64,000 nucleotides of DNA from Polymorphobacter fuscus. Lineage in GTDB: Bacteria > Pseudomonadota > Alphaproteobacteria > Sphingomonadales > Sphingomonadaceae. The stretch's first letter is position 1, and each line of letters opens with the position of its first letter. The notes below the pieces were generated by a model. The model was not told the origin of the DNA. It saw only the letters and a list, made by a program, of their open reading frames with translations, and made no database searches. The stretch covers positions 2,170,001 through 2,234,000 of the forward strand of contig NZ_JAATJI010000001.1 in the NCBI RefSeq assembly GCF_011927825.1, given 5' to 3'. Made by a program: the position numbers and the translations under genes. Below, in pieces: positions 1 to 8,268 of this stretch.

Positions 1-1
1 C

Positions 2-382
2 CATGGGCCGTTCGTGTCCGACGACGAGGTCGAGGCGGTCGCCGACCATTGGCGGCGGCAAGGCATGCCGTCCTATGTCGAGGCGGTCACCGAGGAACCG
101 CTCGACGGCGGGCCATCCGATTCGGGTGGTGGCGGGCGCGGCGGCTCGGGCGGTTCCGGCGGCGGTTCGGGCGACGAGGAGGCGGACAGCTATGCCCGCG
201 CCATCGACATCATCGCCACCGCGCAAAAGGCCTCGACCAGCTATCTCCAGCGCCAGCTGCGCGTCGGCTACAACAATGCCGCCCGGCTGATCGAGCAGAT
301 GGAAGCCGATGGCTTTGTGTCGAAACCCGACCATGTCGGCCGGCGCGAGGTGTTGATCGACGAGAATGGCCAGCGGCGATAG
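2..382 (+). CDS. ftsK: DNA translocase FtsK, C-terminal part
   Basis: This is the 3' end of ftsK; the gene begins before the window. FtsK is the septal DNA pump that moves the chromosome terminus through the closing division site and activates XerCD at dif. The visible part starts with the end of the motor domain (HGPFVSDDEVEAVADHW), then a glycine/serine-rich linker at about residues 35-57, then the winged-helix gamma domain (AIDIIATAQKASTSYLQRQ, ending near VGRREVL) that reads the KOPS orientation sequences. The reading frame is open from base 2 and stops at 382. The ORF is intact at its 3' end, and family identity is clear from the gamma domain. Confidence 0.95.
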   Translation, partial: HGPFVSDDEVEAVADHWRRQGMPSYVEAVTEEPLDGGPSDSGGGGRGGSGGSGGGSGDEEADSYARAIDIIATAQKASTSYLQRQLRVGYNNAARLIEQMEADGFVSKPDHVGRREVLIDENGQRR

Positions 383-409
383 GCAACGGAAAGGGCGAGC
401 GCGCAGGCA

Positions 410-1273
410 ATGACGCATTTCGATGGCTGGACCGCGGCGGGCCTGATGTTCATGGCCAGCGCCGTGGCGCCGATGCGGTATCTGGCTATCAACGTCGCCG
501 CGCTGGTCATCGGCCTCGCGTTGCTGGCGCTGATCGTCCGGAACCGCCGTGACGCTGCCGGCACGGGCATGATGGTGCTGGCGGCGGCGACCGCCTTGCT
601 GGCAACGATGCTGTCGGGCACGATGATCGACGGTGTCGCGCGCTGGGTCAGCATCGGCGGGATCGTTCTGCAGCCGAGCCTGATCCTGTTGCCGCTGATG
701 GTCGCCGCCTTCGCCCGCACGCGCGACGCCGCGGGCACGGGGGGCATGGTCATCGCCGCCGTGGCATTGGCGCTGCAACCCGACCGGGCGATGGCAGGCG
801 CACTGCTTGCCGGCATGGCTGCAATGGCCATCGCTGCGCGGGACCGGCACATTCTGGTTGCGCTGGCCGCGGCCGCCGCAGGCTTCGCTGCCGCGCTGCT
901 GCAGCCCGACACCTTGGCGCCAACGCCCTATGTCGAGCAGGCGTTCGGCTCGGCATTTGCCGTCTCGACGGTCGTCGGTCTCGGCGCGCTGACCGGCGCT
1001 GCCTTGTTGCTGCTGCCGATGGCGGTCCGCGGCGATGCCGCCCTGCCCGTCTTTGCAGCCACATGGCTGGCGATCTTCGTCGCCGCGATTCTCGGCAATT
1101 ATCCGACGCCCTTCATCGGTTATGGCGGCAGCGGCATCATCGGCTATCTGCTGAGCCTGGCGGCGCTGCCCGGACGCCTTCAGGACACGGCGGGCGGGCG
1201 TCACCGGTCACCCGCCGACTCCCGCGACGGGCCCGATCGCCATGCCTTGCTGGCCCCGACGGCGGCCTGCTAA
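410..1273 (+). CDS. Short FtsW/RodA (SEDS)-like membrane protein
   Basis: A very hydrophobic 287-residue protein with about eight predicted membrane segments. Several short motifs recall the SEDS glycosyltransferases FtsW and RodA: GVARWVSIGGIVLQPS at about residues 74-89 (compare RW..LG...QPSE), ALQPDRAM at about 121, and PTPFIGYGGSGIIGYLLSL at about 228-246 (compare the PFISYGGSS motif). It is much shorter than true FtsW or RodA (about 370-400 residues), the QPSE glutamate is replaced, and I do not see the long catalytic extracellular loop. It lies 27 bases after ftsK, so it may be co-transcribed with it. Its stop codon overlaps the stop of the convergent permease gene. The function is unknown and the family link is my inference from motifs. 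Confidence 0.7.
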   Translation: MTHFDGWTAAGLMFMASAVAPMRYLAINVAALVIGLALLALIVRNRRDAAGTGMMVLAAATALLATMLSGTMIDGVARWVSIGGIVLQPSLILLPLMVAAFARTRDAAGTGGMVIAAVALALQPDRAMAGALLAGMAAMAIAARDRHILVALAAAAAGFAAALLQPDTLAPTPYVEQAFGSAFAVSTVVGLGALTGAALLLLPMAVRGDAALPVFAATWLAIFVAAILGNYPTPFIGYGGSGIIGYLLSLAALPGRLQDTAGGRHRSPADSRDGPDRHALLAPTAAC

Positions 1274-2010
1274 CCCCGAAGGAAAAGCCCGACCGTCAGC
1301 GCCGCGCCGATGACGATGACGCCGATCTTGATGACCCGTTCGGGCAGCACCTTGAGCGCCCGCGCGCCCAGATAGCCGCCGAGGATCGAGCCGGCCCCGA
1401 TCGCGGCCGCCTGGCCCCAGGCCACGGCGCCCGAAAAGGCGAAAACCGCCGCCGCCGCGAGGTTGCTGAGCGCCACCAGCACATTCTTGGTGCCGCCGGC
1501 GTTGCGCACCGGCATCCGCGCCAGCGTCAGCGACGCCAGCGTGACGATGCCGGCACCGCCGCCGAAAAAGCCGCTGTAGACCGCAATGATACTCTGCGTT
1601 GCCACCGTCACCCAGGCCGGTGGTGGCTGGCTCGCCAGCCTGGGCTTGTTGCCGAAGGTCGACCAGGCGAACAACAGGGTCGCCGCCAGCACCAGCCACG
1701 GCACCATCACGGCAAAGGCCCGTGACGGCGTGACGAGCAGCAGCAGCGATCCGGCGATACCGCCCACCAGACTGATCAGCGCCAGCCAGCGAAATGCCAC
1801 GCGATCGGTGCCCGACACCAGGGACCGGCCCGCGATACCGGTGGTGATCTGGCCGGGAAACAGCGCCATCGTGGAGGTGATATTGGCCAGCTTGGGATCG
1901 AGCCCGGCGGCGATCAGCGCCGGCAGGGTGATGAACGACCCGCCGCCGGCCAGGGCATTCTGCGCCCCGGCCCAGAGGCCGGCAGCGAACAGCAGGAGCA
2001 TCATCGTCAT
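1270..2010 (-). CDS. TauE/SafE family sulfite/anion permease
   Basis: A 246-residue inner-membrane protein of the TauE/SafE family (formerly DUF81), which exports or imports small sulfur-containing or organic anions. It has the typical two-fold repeated architecture, with glycine-rich starts of each half: LWAGAQNALAGGGSFITLPAL near the N-terminus and YSGFFGGGAGIVTLASL about half-way, with about eight membrane segments. I chose the ATG at 2010 because it gives the usual short hydrophobic N-terminus (MTMMLLLFAAGLWAG); the longer reading upstream adds an arginine-rich stretch untypical of the family. It stands alone between a SEDS-like gene and lptB, so the substrate cannot be deduced. Confidence 0.85.
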   Translation of the reverse strand: MTMMLLLFAAGLWAGAQNALAGGGSFITLPALIAAGLDPKLANITSTMALFPGQITTGIAGRSLVSGTDRVAFRWLALISLVGGIAGSLLLLVTPSRAFAVMVPWLVLAATLLFAWSTFGNKPRLASQPPPAWVTVATQSIIAVYSGFFGGGAGIVTLASLTLARMPVRNAGGTKNVLVALSNLAAAAVFAFSGAVAWGQAAAIGAGSILGGYLGARALKVLPERVIKIGVIVIGAALTVGLFLRG

Positions 2011-2176
2011 CGGCTTGGCGTTTCGACGGTCGCCTGCCCGATTGCAAGGCATTGGAAGGGAGGCTGCACGCCGGAAACGCCGTCGAGGCCTTTGCAAGAC
2101 GCGCCTGAGGCTTTACCATCGCCTTGCCATGCAATATTCGCGCCAACTGGCGCAGGCAGGCCGGTTGGGAGCAACG

Positions 2177-2968
2177 ATGGCGTTGAGTGAGACGATCGAA
2201 CGCAGCAGCGAGCCGCCCGAAGGCATCGAACATGCCGGCGGCGTCACCAATGGCCTGTCGGTCGATGGCATCGGCAAACGCTATGACAAGCGGGTGGTGC
2301 TGCGCGATGTGTCGCTGTCGGTGCGGCGCGGCGAAGTCGTCGGCCTGCTCGGCCCCAATGGCGCCGGCAAGACGACGTGCTTCTATTCGATCATGGGGCT
2401 GGCGATGCCCGATTCGGGCCGCATCCTGCTCGACGGCCACGACATCACCAGCCTGCCGATGTACCGGCGGGCGGTGCTGGGGCTCGGCTACCTGCCGCAG
2501 GAAACGTCGATCTTTCGGGGCATGACGGTCGAACAGAATATTCTCGCCGTGCTGGAAGTCGCCGAGCCCGACAAGGCGGCCCGCGCCGCGCGACTGGAGG
2601 CGCTGCTCGGCGAATTCAACATCACCCGGTTGCGCGACGCGCCGGCGATGGCGCTGTCGGGGGGTGAACGCCGGCGCTGCGAGATTGCCCGGGCGCTGGC
2701 CGCCAACCCGTCGATCATGCTGCTCGACGAGCCCTTTGCCGGCATCGACCCGATTTCGATCGCCGATATCCGGGCGCTGGTCGTGCAGCTGCGCGATCGC
2801 GACATCGGCGTGCTGATCACCGACCACAATGTCCGCGAAACGCTGGAAATCGTTGATCGCGCCTGCATCATCTACGATGGCCGGGTGCTGTTCGAAGGCA
2901 CGCCGCAGGCCCTGGTCGCCGACGAGAATGTCCGCCGCGTCTATCTGGGCGAGGATTTCGCGCTTTAG
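2177..2968 (+). CDS. lptB: LPS export ABC transporter ATPase LptB
   Basis: LptB is the cytoplasmic ATPase that, with LptF and LptG, extracts lipopolysaccharide from the inner membrane and drives it across the Lpt bridge. The 263-residue product has Walker A GPNGAGKTT at about residues 58-66, the signature LSGGERRRCEIARAL at about 160, Walker B with LLDEPFAGIDP at about 180-190, and the switch histidine in ITDHN. The signature LSGGERRR and FAGIDP are typical of LptB rather than of other ABC ATPases. The frame stays open upstream, but the ATG at 2177 after GGGAGC gives the normal length. The stop is 2 bases before rpoN, the conserved order lptB-rpoN. No lptA or lptC precedes it here, unlike in most relatives. 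Confidence 0.95.
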   Translation: MALSETIERSSEPPEGIEHAGGVTNGLSVDGIGKRYDKRVVLRDVSLSVRRGEVVGLLGPNGAGKTTCFYSIMGLAMPDSGRILLDGHDITSLPMYRRAVLGLGYLPQETSIFRGMTVEQNILAVLEVAEPDKAARAARLEALLGEFNITRLRDAPAMALSGGERRRCEIARALAANPSIMLLDEPFAGIDPISIADIRALVVQLRDRDIGVLITDHNVRETLEIVDRACIIYDGRVLFEGTPQALVADENVRRVYLGEDFAL

Positions 2969-2970
2969 CC

Positions 2971-4452
2971 ATGGGGTTGGGGCCGCGCCTCGAGCTGCGA
3001 CAGTCGCAGCAGCTGGTGATGACACCCCAGCTGCAGCTGGCGATCAAGCTGTTGACGCTGACCAATGTCGAGCTGGAAACCTATATCGGCGACGAGATGG
3101 AGCGGAACCCGCTGCTGTCCACCGACGACAGCAGCGATGCGCGCATGGACGGCGACGTGCCCGCCGAAGCGGCGCCGGCAGCGGTCGATCCGGTCTCGGG
3201 CGGGCTCGACCAGCTGATCGGCGCACCAACCTCCGCCACCGACGCGCCGCTCGACATCGACTATACCGGGGAAGCCTTCCACCACGACAGCGGCAGCGAC
3301 CTCAGCGACTGGGGGGCCGCGGCCAGCAGCGGCGAGGGCGAGGACAATGATTTCGAACGCTTTGCCGATGCCGAGGCGTCGCTCGCCGATGTGCTCGGGG
3401 CGCAGGCCAGTGCCGCGTTCGAAGCGGCCGATCTCGTCATCGCCCGGCATCTGATCGATCTCATCGACGACGCCGGCTATCTTACCGAAACGCTCGACGT
3501 CGTCGCGGACCGGCTCGGCGTCGATCTGGCGCATGTCGAAGCCGTGCTGTCGGTGATCCACGGCTTTGAACCCACCGGCGTCGGCGCGCGCAGCCTTGGC
3601 GAATGCCTGGCCCTGCAGGCGCGCGAGGTCGACCGGCTCGATCCGGCGATGGCAGCGCTGCTGGATCATCTCGACCTGGTGGCGCGCGGCGACCTGCAGG
3701 CGCTGGTCCGCGTCTGCCGTGTCGACCGCGAGGACGTTGCCGACATGATCCGCGAATTGCGGCGCTATGACCCCAAGCCCGGCCTGCGCCATGGCGGGGA
3801 GCGGGCGCCGCCGGTCGTCGCCGATGTCTTCGTCCTGCGCGGCGACGATGGCGAATGGTATATCGAACTCAACCAGGCGACGCTGCCGCGGCTGATCATC
3901 GATCGAGACTATCAGGCGGTGCTGGAACAGGGCGGCGACAAGGCCACCACCAATTTCGTCGGCGATTGCCTCAACAGCGCCAACTGGCTGATGAAGGCGC
4001 TCGACCAGCGCGCCCGCACCATCGTCAAGGTCGCGTCGGAAATGGTCAAGCACCAGCGCGGCTTTTTCGAACATGGCGTCAGCGAACTGCGGCCGCTGAC
4101 GCTGCGCGCCATTGCCGACGCCGTGGAGATGCACGAATCGACAATCAGCCGGGTGACGTCGAACAAATATCTCCAGTGCGAACGCGGACTGTTCGAGCTG
4201 CGCTATTTCTTCACCAGCGGGATCGGCAGCGCCGACGGCGGCGCGGCCTCGTCGGCGCTTTCGGTCAAGGACCGGATCGCCCGGCTGATCGCCGCCGAAG
4301 GCGACGACACGCTGTCCGACGACCAGCTGGTGACCATCCTGAAAGGCGAAGGTTTCGACATCGCCCGGCGCACCGTCGCCAAATATCGCGAGGCACTGGG
4401 GCTGGCGAGCAGCTTCAACCGGCGGCGGGCAAGGCTGGTCGCCGCCGCCTGA
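2971..4452 (+). CDS. rpoN: RNA polymerase sigma-54 factor RpoN
   Basis: Alternative sigma factor for -24/-12 promoters, which need AAA+ enhancer-binding activators. The 493-residue protein shows the glutamine-rich region I (LRQSQQLVMTPQLQLAIKLL), an acidic, variable region II (about residues 45-130), the core-binding domain, the HTH region (ESTISRVTSNKYLQCERG) and the diagnostic RpoN box ARRTVAKYREAL at about residues 466-477. It starts 2 bases after lptB and was probably transcribed with it. In many alphaproteobacteria rpoN is followed by hpf and ptsN; here those genes lie about 21 kb away in the opposite orientation. Confidence 0.97.
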   Translation: MGLGPRLELRQSQQLVMTPQLQLAIKLLTLTNVELETYIGDEMERNPLLSTDDSSDARMDGDVPAEAAPAAVDPVSGGLDQLIGAPTSATDAPLDIDYTGEAFHHDSGSDLSDWGAAASSGEGEDNDFERFADAEASLADVLGAQASAAFEAADLVIARHLIDLIDDAGYLTETLDVVADRLGVDLAHVEAVLSVIHGFEPTGVGARSLGECLALQAREVDRLDPAMAALLDHLDLVARGDLQALVRVCRVDREDVADMIRELRRYDPKPGLRHGGERAPPVVADVFVLRGDDGEWYIELNQATLPRLIIDRDYQAVLEQGGDKATTNFVGDCLNSANWLMKALDQRARTIVKVASEMVKHQRGFFEHGVSELRPLTLRAIADAVEMHESTISRVTSNKYLQCERGLFELRYFFTSGIGSADGGAASSALSVKDRIARLIAAEGDDTLSDDQLVTILKGEGFDIARRTVAKYREALGLASSFNRRRARLVAAA

Positions 4453-4540
4453 ATTGCGCGGTCGACAAGCTGTATCGAAGATCGGGCAGCTGGTCGTGGA
4501 ACGCTGGCGCGCTTCGGCAGCCGGAGCACCTTCGACACCG

Positions 4541-4569
4541 GCCAGGGTGTCTTTCAGGACCGCCCTGGC
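4541..4569. terminator. Hairpin between convergent rpoN and phnE
   Basis: Perfect 7-base inverted repeat, GCCAGGG at 4541-4547 and CCCTGGC at 4563-4569, in the 147-base gap between the stops of rpoN (+) and phnE (-). It has no clear T-tract, so it is a weak candidate for a two-way terminator. Confidence 0.35.
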
Positions 4570-4599
4570 TCTGTTTCCAACCGTGTGAACCGCGCGACG

Positions 4600-5622
4600 T
4601 CAAATCAAACGACGGCGCAGCCAGCTCGAAAGCTGGTCTATGGCGAATACGAGAACGAAGATGGCGATCAGGATCGTGCCGACATGGGCATATTGATAAA
4701 GGTCATAGCGCCCCTTCAATTCCATGCCGATACCGCCGGCGCCGACCAGGCCTATGACGGTCGCCATCCGCACATTGCGGTCAAGAATGTAGAGCGTGTA
4801 GGCTACATATTGCGGCAGAACCTGTGGCAGGATGGCGTAACGCAGGACCTTCAGCCGGTTGCTTCCCACGGCTGTCAGTGCCTCCTGCGGACCGGGATCT
4901 GCATTCTCGATGTCCTCCGCGTAAAATTTGCCGAGGAAGCCGGCGGCATGAAGCGCCAGCGCGAGGACGCCTGCGGCGGGACCGAAACCATAGGCGAGAA
5001 CGAAGAACAGCGCGCTGATCAATTCGGGTACCGAGCGCAGCAGGCTGACAACGCAACGGCTGAGAATCACGAGCAACGGGTGAGGCGAGAGGTTGCGCGC
5101 TCCAAGGATGGCGAGGGGGACGCCGATCAGCACCGCCAGGAGCGTGCCCCAGGTCGCGATTTCCAGCGTTTCGATGAGCTTGGCAACCACCTGGCGCAGA
5201 TATCCGAAGGGTTCGACAAGCACCTCGCGCTCCGTGGCCCGCGCAACCATGCGCATGGTTTCGGGATCCAGCGATTGCACCACCAACGTCTGCGTTTCGA
5301 CGCGGGCGAACAGGGGTAGCCGGTCACGGTCGAAACCGGCAATCCGTCCGATTTCGGTGATTTCGGCCAGCTGCGGCGGAAACATCCTGACGAGAATCGT
5401 GCCAAAGCCGCGCGCGACCTGCGAATCGTCGGCAAGGCCGGCGACCGCTGCAATGCCCTTGCCGGATTCGAAAATCGCCGGCCCGATCTCGACATCGGCG
5501 CCCGTGCGAAACAGGACCATGAAGGCAACGATGGCAACAAGCAGGGTGCGCCATCCGAACGGGCTCGGGAAGTGCCAGGTCCCGGAAGGCCGGGCGAGAG
5601 CCGCGATGTCGGTTGCGGTCAT
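4600..5622 (-). CDS. phnE: Phosphonate-type ABC transporter permease PhnE
   Basis: Inner-membrane permease of a phosphonate/phosphite-family ABC importer (PhnE). The 340-residue product has one N-terminal membrane segment, a periplasmic stretch of about 90 residues, then the BPD_transp_1 domain with the cytoplasmic EAA-type loop EALTAVGSNRLKVLRYAILP at about residues 240-260 that docks on PhnC. I chose the ATG at 5622 because it overlaps the phnC stop as ATGA, giving translational coupling; the reading nine codons longer would run further into phnC. It is the last gene of phnD-phnC-phnE. Whether the substrate is a phosphonate, a phosphoester or phosphite cannot be told from this subunit. Confidence 0.92.
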   Translation of the reverse strand: MTATDIAALARPSGTWHFPSPFGWRTLLVAIVAFMVLFRTGADVEIGPAIFESGKGIAAVAGLADDSQVARGFGTILVRMFPPQLAEITEIGRIAGFDRDRLPLFARVETQTLVVQSLDPETMRMVARATEREVLVEPFGYLRQVVAKLIETLEIATWGTLLAVLIGVPLAILGARNLSPHPLLVILSRCVVSLLRSVPELISALFFVLAYGFGPAAGVLALALHAAGFLGKFYAEDIENADPGPQEALTAVGSNRLKVLRYAILPQVLPQYVAYTLYILDRNVRMATVIGLVGAGGIGMELKGRYDLYQYAHVGTILIAIFVLVFAIDQLSSWLRRRLI

Positions 5623-6392
5623 GCGCCGACGGCCTCTCGCAGCGAACATGGTTCGGACCAGCCTGGGTCATAGATGTGCGCAAGACCTTGCCTGGCAAGC
5701 GCCTTGGGCGTGCCGTTGAACACGACCTGCCCATCCCTCAACGCCACAATCTGGTCCGCGAAGCGCATCGCCAGATCGATCTGGTGCAGGCTGCACAGCA
5801 CGGCCGCTCCGCGCTGCTTCGCTTTGCGGCGAATCAGCGCAAGGATATCGATGCTCGTTTGCGGATCGAGACTGGCAACGGGCTCATCGGCAAGCACATG
5901 GTCGGGATCGAGCATGAAGGCCCTGGCGATGCCGACACGCTGCTGTTGCCCGCCCGACAAGGACGCGACACGGCGCTGCAAATGTTCCTCGCCAAGCCCG
6001 ACATCGGCGATCAGCGCGCATGCCGTCTCGCGCAACGCTTTGGGGAACAATCCCAGCAACGCGCGGCCGGTCGAAACGGCCGGAAGCGCGCCCGCGATCA
6101 CATTTGTCGCGACGCTGGCGCGCGGCGCAAGATTGAACGACTGGTGGATCATCCCGATGCGCGGACGAAGTTGGCGAAGCGTTGCCGCCGTCACGGCCAC
6201 GCCGTCCACGACGACCCGCCCGCTGCTGGGGCTGGCCAGTCCGTTCACGCAACGCAAAAGCGTCGATTTGCCTGCCCCGGAGCGCCCGAGGATGACGCAG
6301 AAATGGCCGGCTGGCACCTCGAAGCTGACATCGGCCAGCCCGACCGTGCCGTCCTGGTACCGCTTGCCGACATGCTCGAACAGCAGGCTCAC
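5619..6392 (-). CDS. phnC: Phosphonate-type ABC transporter ATPase PhnC
   Basis: Cytoplasmic ATPase of the importer, 257 residues. It has Walker A GRSGAGKST at about residues 36-44, the Q-loop (MIHQSFNL), the signature LSGGQQQRVGIARAF at about 145-159, Walker B running into ADEPVASLDP, and the switch histidine in SLHQ. HQSFNL and ADEPVASLDP are typical of the PhnC branch. The ATG overlaps the phnD stop and its own stop overlaps the phnE start, both as ATGA, so the three subunits are made from one message. No phn C-P lyase genes (phnGHIJKLM) are present in the window. Confidence 0.94.
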   Translation of the reverse strand: MSLLFEHVGKRYQDGTVGLADVSFEVPAGHFCVILGRSGAGKSTLLRCVNGLASPSSGRVVVDGVAVTAATLRQLRPRIGMIHQSFNLAPRASVATNVIAGALPAVSTGRALLGLFPKALRETACALIADVGLGEEHLQRRVASLSGGQQQRVGIARAFMLDPDHVLADEPVASLDPQTSIDILALIRRKAKQRGAAVLCSLHQIDLAMRFADQIVALRDGQVVFNGTPKALARQGLAHIYDPGWSEPCSLREAVGA

Positions 6393-7300
6393 CGCTCGGA
6401 CGCCTTGCGGAGTATGTCCGCCTTCAAGGCATCGTCCAGCTTGGCCATGACGACGCCCGCGACGTCGAACTGTCCGGATGCGAACGCTGTATCATAGCGG
6501 TCGATCTTCTTGCCGCCATAGCCGCGGATCATGTCGGAGGTTACGCCCGGTGCCTTGTGCACGCCGGCAAAGGCTTCTCGCAGTTTCGCCTTCAAACCCG
6601 CCTCGACCCGCGTGCTCACGATCAACGGTGGATAGGGAATGGACGGACTCCTGGCGACGACGCGGACCGTTGCGGGATCGATCGCATGTTCTGCCACCGC
6701 TTTTTCGAAACTGTCGAATGACAGCGCAGCTGCATCTGCCTGACCTTGGACGAGCGCCGCCAGGCTTTCGGCATGGCTGCCCGTCATGCGGATCGCACCC
6801 AGGTCGCGGACCGGATCAAGGCCCGCATCCAGAATCATCGCCATCGGATAGACAAAGGACGAGGTGGAATTGACGTCGCCGAATGCCACCCGCTTGCCCT
6901 TGAGGTCGGCAATGACGCGAATTGGCGATGCTGCCTTGGCGAAGATGCCCGAATAATAGGTGGACTGGTTGTCTTCCACGCCGACGGCGAGCAATTCGGC
7001 GCAGCCACGATCGCGCGCCTGAAGATAGGTGACGGGTCCGACAAAGGCGATATCGGCGCCGCCGTTGCACAGGGCTTCGACGACCGTCGCATAGGACTGG
7101 CCAACCCGGATGTCGAAGCCGAGCCCGGTCATGCGCGAAACCGCCTGGAAGATCGGTTGATAGTCCGCTTTGGTGCCATCCTCGGTGCCACCATCGGCAG
7201 GGATCAGAACAACACGCAGGGCGTCCTGCGCGGGCGTATCGACCTGCGCACAGCCAGCCGACACCAGCAGGAGCGCCGCCAAACCCCAAAGCAAACGCAT
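6389..7300 (-). CDS. phnD: Phosphonate-type substrate-binding lipoprotein PhnD
   Basis: Substrate-binding protein of the importer, 303 residues from the ATG at 7300 (GGAG ribosome site about 7 bases upstream). The N-terminus MRLLWGLAALLLVSAGC is a lipoprotein signal with the cysteine at residue 17, so the protein is anchored to the inner membrane facing the periplasm. The body fits the phosphate/phosphite/phosphonate-binding family (PhnD/PtxB): ADYQPIFQAVSRMTGL, ADIAFVGPVTYLQA and LKGKRVAFGDVNSTSSF, the last being the loop that coordinates the phosphoryl group. It is first in phnDCE. A longer reading to 7426 exists but would precede the signal peptide and is unlikely. Confidence 0.93.
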   Translation of the reverse strand: MRLLWGLAALLLVSAGCAQVDTPAQDALRVVLIPADGGTEDGTKADYQPIFQAVSRMTGLGFDIRVGQSYATVVEALCNGGADIAFVGPVTYLQARDRGCAELLAVGVEDNQSTYYSGIFAKAASPIRVIADLKGKRVAFGDVNSTSSFVYPMAMILDAGLDPVRDLGAIRMTGSHAESLAALVQGQADAAALSFDSFEKAVAEHAIDPATVRVVARSPSIPYPPLIVSTRVEAGLKAKLREAFAGVHKAPGVTSDMIRGYGGKKIDRYDTAFASGQFDVAGVVMAKLDDALKADILRKASER

Positions 7301-7362
7301 GATCGACTCCTGCCGCAGCGACGGCTGAGCCCCGCCATTCCGCCCGCCGCTTAGGGCAGTGA

Positions 7363-7383
7363 TGTGACATATTCGTGATGTAA
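7363..7383 (-). promoter_or_regulatory. Possible PHO box upstream of phnD
   Basis: On the minus strand, reading towards phnD, two 7-base units TACATCA and TATGTCA are spaced 11 bases start to start, the geometry of a PhoB box (7-base repeats with 4-base spacers, TGTCA core). The match to the consensus is partial. It sits about 65 bases upstream of the phnD start in the region divergent with the HAD gene. Confidence 0.3.
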
Positions 7384-7428
7384 TCCGCATTTGCACAATC
7401 GAATATTTGAGATTATCGCACTCCACTC

Positions 7429-8268
7429 ATGAGCCTTGATCCGAGCCGTGCACCGCGCGCAGTCTTTTTGAACGACCCACTTGTCACGCGGTCGACGCCG
7501 GGACGGATCGCCAGGGACGAGGGCCCGATCGCGTCGGACGACCATTTCATTCTCGACCTTGATGGCACGCTGCTGCGGGGGGGGCATGCGACCGAGGGCG
7601 CCCATGTCTTCAGCCGCGCCGTCCAGGGTCGGTTCGTGCTGCTATCGAACAATTCGAGTGAAACCAGCCGGTCCTTGAGCGCCAAGTTGCGCCGGCTCGG
7701 TTTCGATATTCCAGCCGAGCGGATCATCCTCGCGGGCGAGGAAACGATCGGTTTCGTCGCCCGCCGATATCCGGGTGCGCGTTGCCTGATTGCCGCCTCG
7801 GACGTGTTGCGACGGTGTGCGCGGAACCGCGGGCTCGTGCCGGTCGTCGACCATGCCGATGTTGTCGTCCTGGCGCGCGACACGCGCTGGACCTATGCCA
7901 AACTCACGCTGATCGCCAACGAGGTACGGCGCGGCGCGGTGCTGGTGGCCGCCAATCCCGATCTCACCCATCCCGGCAACAACGGCTTGGTCGTGCCGGA
8001 AACGGGCGCGTTGCTCGCGGCGGTCGAGGCGGCAGCGGGCGTCGCTGCCGATCATGTGATCGGCAAGCCCTCTGCGACCCTGTTCGTCGCCGCGCTCGAC
8101 CGGCTGGGATCGACGCGCCGCAATACGATCGTGATCGGCGACAATCCGCTGACCGACCGTGTCGGTGCCACGGCGCTCGGTTTGCGTTCGCTCATCGTCC
8201 ACGCCGATCGCCACGGCGGACACCCCAATCTGGCCGACCTGTGTTACCGGCTTGCAGACGGTCAATAA
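7429..8268 (+). CDS. HAD-IIA family phosphatase (NagD-like)
   Basis: A 279-residue cytoplasmic phosphatase of the HAD superfamily, class IIA. All four motifs are visible: DLDGT at about residues 43-47 (Asp nucleophile and general acid), SNNSSET at about 74-80, the lysine in GKPSATLF at about 210, and IGDNPLTDRVGA at about 237-248. Relatives act on nucleotides, p-nitrophenyl phosphate, phosphoglycolate or sugar phosphates. Motif I is preceded by an unusual 40-residue N-terminal extension; I see no better internal start. It is divergent from phnDCE and convergent with the RpiR regulator, overlapping its stop by 7 bases. The context suggests release of phosphate from an imported phosphoester, which is inference. 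Confidence 0.85.
   Translation: MSLDPSRAPRAVFLNDPLVTRSTPGRIARDEGPIASDDHFILDLDGTLLRGGHATEGAHVFSRAVQGRFVLLSNNSSETSRSLSAKLRRLGFDIPAERIILAGEETIGFVARRYPGARCLIAASDVLRRCARNRGLVPVVDHADVVVLARDTRWTYAKLTLIANEVRRGAVLVAANPDLTHPGNNGLVVPETGALLAAVEAAAGVAADHVIGKPSATLFVAALDRLGSTRRNTIVIGDNPLTDRVGATALGLRSLIVHADRHGGHPNLADLCYRLADGQ

Noticed and set aside
1208..3025. 605-codon open frame antisense to lptB
   Set aside because: lptB has all ABC motifs on the plus strand; the opposite frame shows no recognisable domain.
4600..7300. Complete phosphonate degradation operon
   Set aside because: Only the transporter genes are present; no phnGHIJKLM, phnX or phnW homologue is seen in the window.
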